The notes below the pieces were generated by a model. It had not been told where the DNA came from. It saw nothing but the letters and a program-made list of their open reading frames with translations, and made no database searches. DNA of 6,280 nt from Lentisphaerota bacterium. Its GTDB lineage: Bacteria > Verrucomicrobiota > Kiritimatiellia > RFP12 > UBA3636. The DNA is taken from NCBI GenBank assembly GCA_022837245.1, contig JALHHX010000131.1, positions 1 through 6,280 of the forward strand, written 5' to 3'. Positions 1 to 4,442 of this stretch are shown piece after piece. The position numbers and the translations under genes are program-made. How positions within the stretch are numbered: position 1 is the stretch's first letter; every line of letters begins with the position of its first letter.

Positions 1-69
1 AACTCCATCCCAAGACCATACTCACTCAAAGGACTAACAGCAAATGAAGCTTTCAACGAAGCAGCTTAA
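1..69 (+). CDS. Possible C-terminal end of an upstream gene (partial)
   Basis: The first forward frame is open from the left edge to a TAA at 67-69 and encodes 22 residues ending in TANEAFNEAA. The other two forward frames stop earlier, at about 36 and 47. The fragment is too short to identify, and a 22-codon open stretch can occur by chance. It is listed because the neighbouring real gene lies on the same strand about 80 bp downstream, which fits an upstream gene ending here. Function is unknown. Confidence 0.25.
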   Translation, partial: NSIPRPYSLKGLTANEAFNEAA

Positions 70-114
70 AGAGCTGAACCATTTAACTTGCAAATCACCT
101 GCGCCAATTCGCGC

Positions 115-143
115 TTCAAACTCCAACTCGTTTTTTGTATGAT
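115..143 (+). promoter_or_regulatory. Sigma70-like promoter for the 152-1729 gene
   Basis: A -35-like TTCAAA (115-120, 4 of 6 matches to TTGACA) is followed after exactly 17 bp by a -10-like TATGAT (138-143, 5 of 6 matches to TATAAT). A T-tract fills the bases just before the -10. Transcription would start near 150-151, practically on the ATG at 152. Together with the absence of a Shine-Dalgarno, this points to a leaderless or nearly leaderless mRNA. It is a consensus match by eye and is not experimentally supported. Confidence 0.45.
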
Positions 144-151
144 TTACGCAA

Positions 152-1729
152 ATGCAAAAAAAGCCAGACAAAGCCAGAAATCGCAAGCGCCTCGCGGTAA
201 CGCTCCTAGCCGTTGCTTTGGCCGCGTGGATGCTGTACCACCCCAAACGTCTCCATTCGCTTTTCCTCGCAATGCCGCCCGATGCTTCGATCGCATCGTA
301 CCACCAGAATATCGCAGCCGAACTCAAAGGCGCATTCCGAAACAAAACAATCGTCCCAATCCTGGCCAACCTGGGGATCTACGACACCGAAACGATTGAG
401 GAAGACACAGCCGGCATCTACTGGACGGCTTTCTGGCTCACTGGCGCCGACACCGTCGCTGGGTACGTCCCCGCCAACCCATACTACCCTGAAAGCCACG
501 ACTATATCGCCGCCGCCAGCCACGTAGGCTGGAGAAGCGAAATAATGGAGATCCTGTGGCGAATCAAATGGGTTCCAGGCCTCGGCAAACTCTCCACCAC
601 CGACACTGGAACGCGATATCTCACATTCAAAGACTTTAAGAACGCCGAAGGCACAGACATTGTTCTTGCGATGGATGTGGTCGACGGCATGCTGCTTGCA
701 ACTCTGTCGACACACCCTGAGACGGTCCGGCTCCTTGCCGCGCGCGTCCATGCCCTCGGCCCAAACGACACGCCTGCGATCGCATTCGCCTCGCAAAAGC
801 CGTGGCAGTCCATGAACTACGCCACACACCAGTTCTGGGTTTACGATCCGTTGCTTACACGGGTCTATTCCCCCATCGAAGCCTCCCTCTCATCCCTGGC
901 GCAGCGCGACTTCACCCTCAGCCTCAGCACCCCCGACCCGTTCCCTGTTTCGTTGCCTCCGCTGCCGCCATTCAAGTCGTTTGATCCAGCCACCACACCG
1001 GGCGCCGGCGTGCCGGACGATGCCGCTGCAATCCTCCTGGCCACAGGCACCGCCGCCGCCTCTTACCTTGGCCAATTCGCTCCGCCCCTCGCCAGCGGTT
1101 GCGCGGTTGCATACATCAGCGGCAAACCTTACCAAGGGCGCATCGCCATGCTCGCAAGCCCCGCGCTGAACATTGCGGCGCCGTTCGACGCAGAAGCAGA
1201 TTTCTCCGACTGGACTCAGGACATACAGGCGCTGGCCGCCAGCTCCGATTCCGACCTGCGCTTCGAATCCGAGAACTCCGCCCTCTTCTTCATTCATCCG
1301 AAGATCGAACCTTTCGGCAGGTCCCGGACATCCGAAATGGCATTCGTTGAGAAACAAGGCGACTTTCTGCTCGCCGGCTCCCATTACGGCAGCCAACGGC
1401 GCCAGCGCGAAATGTTCAAGAGCTCCCCCGGCTCCCGCAGCATAGCGGATTCCGTCAACACATGGATCGGCGAATATCCCGATGCTTTCGCCGCCCTCCG
1501 TATTGACCTAGGCAAAACAGCCGAAGAATCCCGCCACATCGGCGCAATAGCTCAGATCGCGATGAAGTTCGACGGGAGCCCGGAAAGCCGCGTGGCGGCG
1601 GACTATATAGCCGCCGCCACGCAAACACTCAATGCAATAGTCCCGCTCGGCACCGTTGAATGCGTGGCCGAGCAATCACAAGATGGGGATATCTCGCTCA
1701 CCATAACCACCTCCTCGGGTGGCAACTGA
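152..1729 (+). CDS. Membrane-anchored protein of unknown function, DUF3352-like in style
   Basis: This 525-residue protein is not confidently recognised. Residues 1-13 are strongly basic and are followed by one hydrophobic helix (about 14-29, LAVTLLAVALAAWMLY). The expected topology is N-in, with the bulk outside the cytoplasmic membrane. There is no lipobox and no clear cleavage site. Two similar-looking segments lie far apart: VVDGMLLATLSTHPETVRLL (about 176-195) and KQGDFLLAGSHYGSQRRQ (about 401-418). Between them is a proline-rich linker (about 260-288). The pattern of a short strand, then LLA, then a helix recalls DUF3352-type proteins of Verrucomicrobiota and Planctomycetes; this is resemblance only. 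ATG 152 is the first possible start, because an in-frame TGA lies at 140-142. No Shine-Dalgarno precedes it. No catalytic motif is visible. The gene converges on the operon to its right and is not obviously linked to it functionally. Confidence 0.85.
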   Translation: MQKKPDKARNRKRLAVTLLAVALAAWMLYHPKRLHSLFLAMPPDASIASYHQNIAAELKGAFRNKTIVPILANLGIYDTETIEEDTAGIYWTAFWLTGADTVAGYVPANPYYPESHDYIAAASHVGWRSEIMEILWRIKWVPGLGKLSTTDTGTRYLTFKDFKNAEGTDIVLAMDVVDGMLLATLSTHPETVRLLAARVHALGPNDTPAIAFASQKPWQSMNYATHQFWVYDPLLTRVYSPIEASLSSLAQRDFTLSLSTPDPFPVSLPPLPPFKSFDPATTPGAGVPDDAAAILLATGTAAASYLGQFAPPLASGCAVAYISGKPYQGRIAMLASPALNIAAPFDAEADFSDWTQDIQALAASSDSDLRFESENSALFFIHPKIEPFGRSRTSEMAFVEKQGDFLLAGSHYGSQRRQREMFKSSPGSRSIADSVNTWIGEYPDAFAALRIDLGKTAEESRHIGAIAQIAMKFDGSPESRVAADYIAAATQTLNAIVPLGTVECVAEQSQDGDISLTITTSSGGN

Positions 1730-1751
1730 GCAAGCGGTCTCCCCCCGCGGC

Positions 1752-2765
1752 TTACTGCGCGATCAGATTGTCTCTAATAAAGGCCGACGTAGCCACAGGG
1801 TCTCGCTGGCGGATCAGCTCCTCGACCTTGTCGAGCCCAGTCTCGTCGAGCAGCTTGTGCATGCGCTGAAGGAATAAAACGCTGGAGCGGACAGCACCGT
1901 AACCATCTTCGCGGTACGGATACTGGTCCATGCTGAACCAGCCGTTGAAGCCCGTCTTCTCCATCCAGTAGAGCATCTCGAAATATTCCGGCAAGCGGAT
2001 CGAGCCGACGATCATGTCGTCGTCCCACGAGCCGAAGTTGTCGTTGAAATGCATGTGGAAGAGCTTGTTGCCAGCCATCTTGAGCATCGCGACCGACTCG
2101 CCGACGTTCTCGTAGGCTAGGAACGAGTGCCCCGTGTCTATGCAGACGCCGACATTTGACTCTCCTATGTCTTTGGCCACGAGCAGCGTGTCCGCCGTCC
2201 GCGCCAGATACGAATGCGTGCGCGGCTCCTTCATCTTGAATTCTAGCGCGATCTTGACGCGTTTCTTCTTCGCGTGCTCAACGCACTTCGCGATGCTTTC
2301 GGTCATCCACCTGCGCTCCTGCAAATAGTCCGCGGAGAGGGGGTAGTCGTAGCCGTCCTGCCCGGGCCAGATGTTTATGAGATTTCCGCCAAGCTCGACG
2401 ACGATGTCGGTCATTGTGTTGACTTCGGCCACTGCCTGGCGGCGGATGCTGGCGCTCGCGGAGGCCAGCGCGCCTTCGCCCCATTGCTTGCGCGCAAAGA
2501 GGTCGGGAATTATGGAGGAGCAGACGAGTCCGCGCGATTTGAGCGCCGTCTTCATCTTGTCAACGCTCTTGTCGTCGATGTCCCAAGTCCCGACAAGCTC
2601 AATGCCCGTCACGCCCTCGATCGAGGCAGCCTGGTCGAGCATAAGCTCTTTGTCCAGCGGATCCTTGTACCCCGACGAAAGAAATCTATCGCAGGTGTTG
2701 CCGAGATTCCCAAGAATTATCGAATACTTGCGCTTCTTGCTTTTTGCTTCGTTCTGATTTTTCAT
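1752..2765 (-). CDS. Sugar phosphate isomerase/epimerase-like TIM-barrel enzyme (xylose-isomerase-like, AP_endonuc_2 fold)
   Basis: This is a complete 337-residue cytoplasmic protein with a basic, disordered-looking first 13 residues and then a TIM barrel. Barrel motifs appear in order: GIELVGTWD (54-62), NLINIWPGQDGYDYP (128-142), KIALEFK (171-177), NVGVCIDTGHSF (204-215), KLFHMHFNDN (234-243) and GWFSMDQYPYREDG (275-288). The likely divalent-metal ligands are E175, D210, H237 or H239, and D280; H213 is the usual active-site histidine. In the family, such enzymes interconvert aldoses and ketoses or epimerise ketoses. An Asp as fourth ligand is the L-rhamnose isomerase arrangement, whereas D-tagatose/D-psicose 3-epimerases use Glu. 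The substrate cannot be assigned. The gene is the second of an operon, 21 nt after the GHL10-like gene, with a strong Shine-Dalgarno. The start ATG at 2765 is well supported. Confidence 0.93.
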   Translation of the reverse strand: MKNQNEAKSKKRKYSIILGNLGNTCDRFLSSGYKDPLDKELMLDQAASIEGVTGIELVGTWDIDDKSVDKMKTALKSRGLVCSSIIPDLFARKQWGEGALASASASIRRQAVAEVNTMTDIVVELGGNLINIWPGQDGYDYPLSADYLQERRWMTESIAKCVEHAKKKRVKIALEFKMKEPRTHSYLARTADTLLVAKDIGESNVGVCIDTGHSFLAYENVGESVAMLKMAGNKLFHMHFNDNFGSWDDDMIVGSIRLPEYFEMLYWMEKTGFNGWFSMDQYPYREDGYGAVRSSVLFLQRMHKLLDETGLDKVEELIRQRDPVATSAFIRDNLIAQ

Positions 2766-2769
2766 TTTT

Positions 2770-2776
2770 CCTCCCC
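2770..2776 (-). promoter_or_regulatory. Strong ribosome-binding site for the isomerase gene
   Basis: On the minus strand GGGGAGG is followed by AAAA and then the ATG at 2765. It fixes the start of the isomerase. It also contrasts with the two other complete genes in the window, neither of which has a recognisable Shine-Dalgarno. It lies in the 21-nt gap after the upstream gene's stop, as expected for internal translation initiation in an operon. Confidence 0.8.
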
Positions 2777-2786
2777 TTGGCGTTTT

Positions 2787-4052
2787 TTATGCAATGCCGG
2801 AATCTAGCGTCTTGCGCATTTCGGCGATTGTGTCAAATCCCTTGTAATATTCAAAAGTATGTGCCTCGTGCAGACAGATGCCGTCAACCGCCGTGTCAAG
2901 GATCGTCAGCGCGCGCATGCGCATCGCCCCGTCGAGATCGGCCGCCGAGGCGCCGTTATGGTGCTGCGCATATGCGGAGAGCCAGCTTGAGAAGAAGTAG
3001 AGATCGGCGCGCCCGCGCGAGTACGCCACGTACTCACCGGCAAGAACGTCGGCGATCTGCTTGCCCTTCGGAGCCATATAGCCCTTCGGCTGCCAGGTTG
3101 GCACCCTGTCCCACGGCCATTCGTAGTCGCCGAGAATCAATGCGTCGGCAATTTCCTCGTCAATCCAGCGTTTCCACTGCGTCTCGAAGCGGAACTTGAC
3201 ATCGCCGTCGAAGTACGGACTTGTGAGGTTTGTATACGGCCCGAACTGCGTCCCTACCGCCACCTTTGCATCAACAGCCTTCGCGCGAGCTTTCACACTG
3301 CGCAAAAATTCCGTGAAGAAGTCGCCTTTTATCGAGTGCCACTTGACGGCATCGAATTCGCCTTCTTCAACGCCGCGTCCGGTTGCGCGCTTGTACGCGG
3401 CCACCGTCTCGGGGCCGAAGCCGAAGAAATCCTCAGGTTCAGGGAAGTTTAGATGGCGCGTGTGGCACGAAGTACTGAGATACAGGCCGTCGGGCTTGTA
3501 TGCGAGCAGCTCTTCGACCACCGCCAGTTCGTTCGCCACGGCCGCATCGTTGGCATAGTCGCGCAACCCGGGCCACACGGTCTTGCCGTCGCGCCCCAGA
3601 ACCAGACATTCCGGGTGCTCATTCAAAAACTTTCCGCGGCGCTCGTCAATGATATCAAGCCAAATAAAAAAATCGATCCCATGCCGGCGGCATGCGTCGC
3701 GCGCCTCCGCGATCGGATCCATCCGCTCCAGCGTGGCAGTGAGCCGACCCTGCCACGGCTCGCCTTCGCCCTTGTTCGCGGCGTAAGCTTCCTGCTCCTT
3801 TTTCGACATCCGGGCGACCGACAGAGAGAAATCCGCGGTCCTGGCCCATTCCGCGCTGCCAACGATCTTGCTTGGGTATCCGGCAGTGCCGAGCCCGTTC
3901 GCACGCCAGAACAATGAATCAATGCCGTTCCCCGCGCACGTTGCCACGAGCTCCTCGACATCGCCCGCATCCATAAAACCCTTGTCCCAGTGCAACGCGA
4001 GTTCATCAAAGAAATCAACGTTCATTATCAGCTTTTTGCGCTTATCGCTCAT
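2787..4052 (-). CDS. GHL10-like TIM-barrel protein (family 10 glycosylhydrolase-like), cytoplasmic
   Basis: This 421-residue protein has the layout of the GHL10/DUF187 group of glycoside-hydrolase-like TIM barrels. DVEELVATCAGNGIDSLFWR (31-50) is an early barrel strand. It is followed by HGIDFFIWLDIIDER (124-138), then HPECLVLGRDGKTVW (146-160). Next come YKPDGLYLSTSCHTRH (185-200), VAVGTQFGPYTNLTSPYFDG (264-283), ILGDYEWPWDR (306-316), and VDGICLHEAHTFEYY (389-403). Acidic strand-end residues (D133, E138, D309, E311, E396) are candidates for catalysis, but none can be proven. There is no signal peptide, which is unusual for this mostly exported group and suggests an intracellular substrate. 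ATG 4052 is preferred. A GTG at 4154 would lie upstream of the predicted promoter. ATG 4106 and ATG 4025 remain possible. No clear Shine-Dalgarno is seen. It is the first gene of an operon with the isomerase. Confidence 0.85.
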   Translation of the reverse strand: MSDKRKKLIMNVDFFDELALHWDKGFMDAGDVEELVATCAGNGIDSLFWRANGLGTAGYPSKIVGSAEWARTADFSLSVARMSKKEQEAYAANKGEGEPWQGRLTATLERMDPIAEARDACRRHGIDFFIWLDIIDERRGKFLNEHPECLVLGRDGKTVWPGLRDYANDAAVANELAVVEELLAYKPDGLYLSTSCHTRHLNFPEPEDFFGFGPETVAAYKRATGRGVEEGEFDAVKWHSIKGDFFTEFLRSVKARAKAVDAKVAVGTQFGPYTNLTSPYFDGDVKFRFETQWKRWIDEEIADALILGDYEWPWDRVPTWQPKGYMAPKGKQIADVLAGEYVAYSRGRADLYFFSSWLSAYAQHHNGASAADLDGAMRMRALTILDTAVDGICLHEAHTFEYYKGFDTIAEMRKTLDSGIA

Positions 4053-4139
4053 ATTAATGTGTGGTTCCGAAATTTTTGGTCTTGCCAGGCGTCTGGAGAC
4101 TCGCATCCCATCAACGCCAACCCAGTTAACAAAGTGGAA

Positions 4140-4168
4140 TTTATAACATAACACCCCTCCGGCGGCAA
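4140..4168 (-). promoter_or_regulatory. Sigma70-like promoter of the GHL10-like/isomerase operon
   Basis: Read on the minus strand, TTGCCG (4168-4163, 4 of 6 to consensus) is followed after 17 bp by TATAAA (4145-4140, 5 of 6). Transcription would begin near 4133, giving a leader of about 80 nt before the preferred ATG at 4052. The position argues against translation starting at the GTG at 4154. It is a consensus match only. Confidence 0.45.
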
Positions 4169-4220
4169 CCTTTTCCGCAGGGATACCCGAAAAACCTGAA
4201 GAAATGGGATAAACTTGATG

Positions 4221-4239
4221 TAAAAACAGGAAGTTTTTA
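4221..4239. repeat. Perfect inverted repeat TAAAAAC-N5-GTTTTTA (possible operator)
   Basis: Two perfectly complementary 7-bp arms, TAAAAAC (4221-4227) and GTTTTTA (4233-4239), flank the 5-nt spacer AGGAA. The location between divergent promoters suits a binding site for a dimeric regulator. The AT-rich stem lacks the GC core of an intrinsic terminator. No regulator gene is in the window, so the binding partner is unknown, and such AT-rich arms can arise by chance. Confidence 0.4.
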
Positions 4240-4284
4240 GTTGCATTTTAACTTACTTGTGATAGTCCGAAATGGGAAAAGGCT

Positions 4285-4314
4285 TTATCCTGTCCCACCT
4301 TAAACGAGTAAAAT
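4285..4314 (+). promoter_or_regulatory. Weak promoter candidate for the beta-strand repeat protein gene
   Basis: TAAAAT (4309-4314) matches the -10 consensus at 5 of 6 positions. The -35 position 18 bp upstream (TTATCC, 4285-4290) matches only 3 of 6. If used, transcription would begin near 4321 and leave a leader of about 120 nt. It is the best candidate seen between the inverted repeat and the start codon, but it is weak, and activator-dependent expression would be one explanation. Confidence 0.2.
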
Positions 4315-4433
4315 TCAACGTTACAACAACGAACAATCGACCTAAGCGGCGGACATGCCGGCAAGGCGTTTCGCAGAATCCGGTCGCACAAGACACGCAA
4401 ACCAACAATCCCTTTAAAACGGGGATGAAATGC

Positions 4434-4439
4434 GAGGGA
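4434..4439 (+). promoter_or_regulatory. Ribosome-binding site supporting the start at 4443
   Basis: GAGGGA sits just before the ATG at 4443, with the GAGG core 5 nt from the start codon. It favours 4443 over the in-frame ATGs at 4425 and 4272. It also places a basic n-region and hydrophobic core directly at the N-terminus, as a signal peptide requires. Confidence 0.55.
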
Positions 4440-4442
4440 ACA

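Larger units (their letters stand above)
4053..4442. other. Divergent regulatory intergenic region, AT-rich in its centre
   Basis: These 390 bp separate the minus-strand operon from the plus-strand surface protein gene. They hold the operon promoter (4140-4168), a perfect inverted repeat (4221-4239), a GAAATGGGA direct repeat (4201-4209 and 4269-4277), and a weak promoter candidate and ribosome-binding site for the plus-strand gene. The frame of the plus-strand gene stays open back to a TAG at 4263-4265, so an N-terminally extended start at ATG 4272 or ATG 4425 is formally possible. No RNA gene or riboswitch was recognised. Confidence 0.6.

Noticed and set aside
206..829. Minus-strand open frame of 207 codons opposite the unknown membrane protein
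   Set aside because: It is rich in Arg, Gly and Cys with no domain pattern. The plus-strand frame is more than twice as long and has a promoter and a membrane helix.
1731..1750. GC-rich stem in the convergent gap as an intrinsic terminator
   Set aside because: The stem is only 4 bp and no T-tract follows on either strand.
4085..4096. Small inverted repeat CCAG-GCGT-CTGG in the operon leader
   Set aside because: The arms are only 4 bp, which is expected often by chance. No further symmetry surrounds it.
4053..4154. N-terminal extension of the GHL10-like protein to GTG 4154
   Set aside because: The added residues look like translated leader, and the start would lie upstream of the predicted -10 at 4140-4145.
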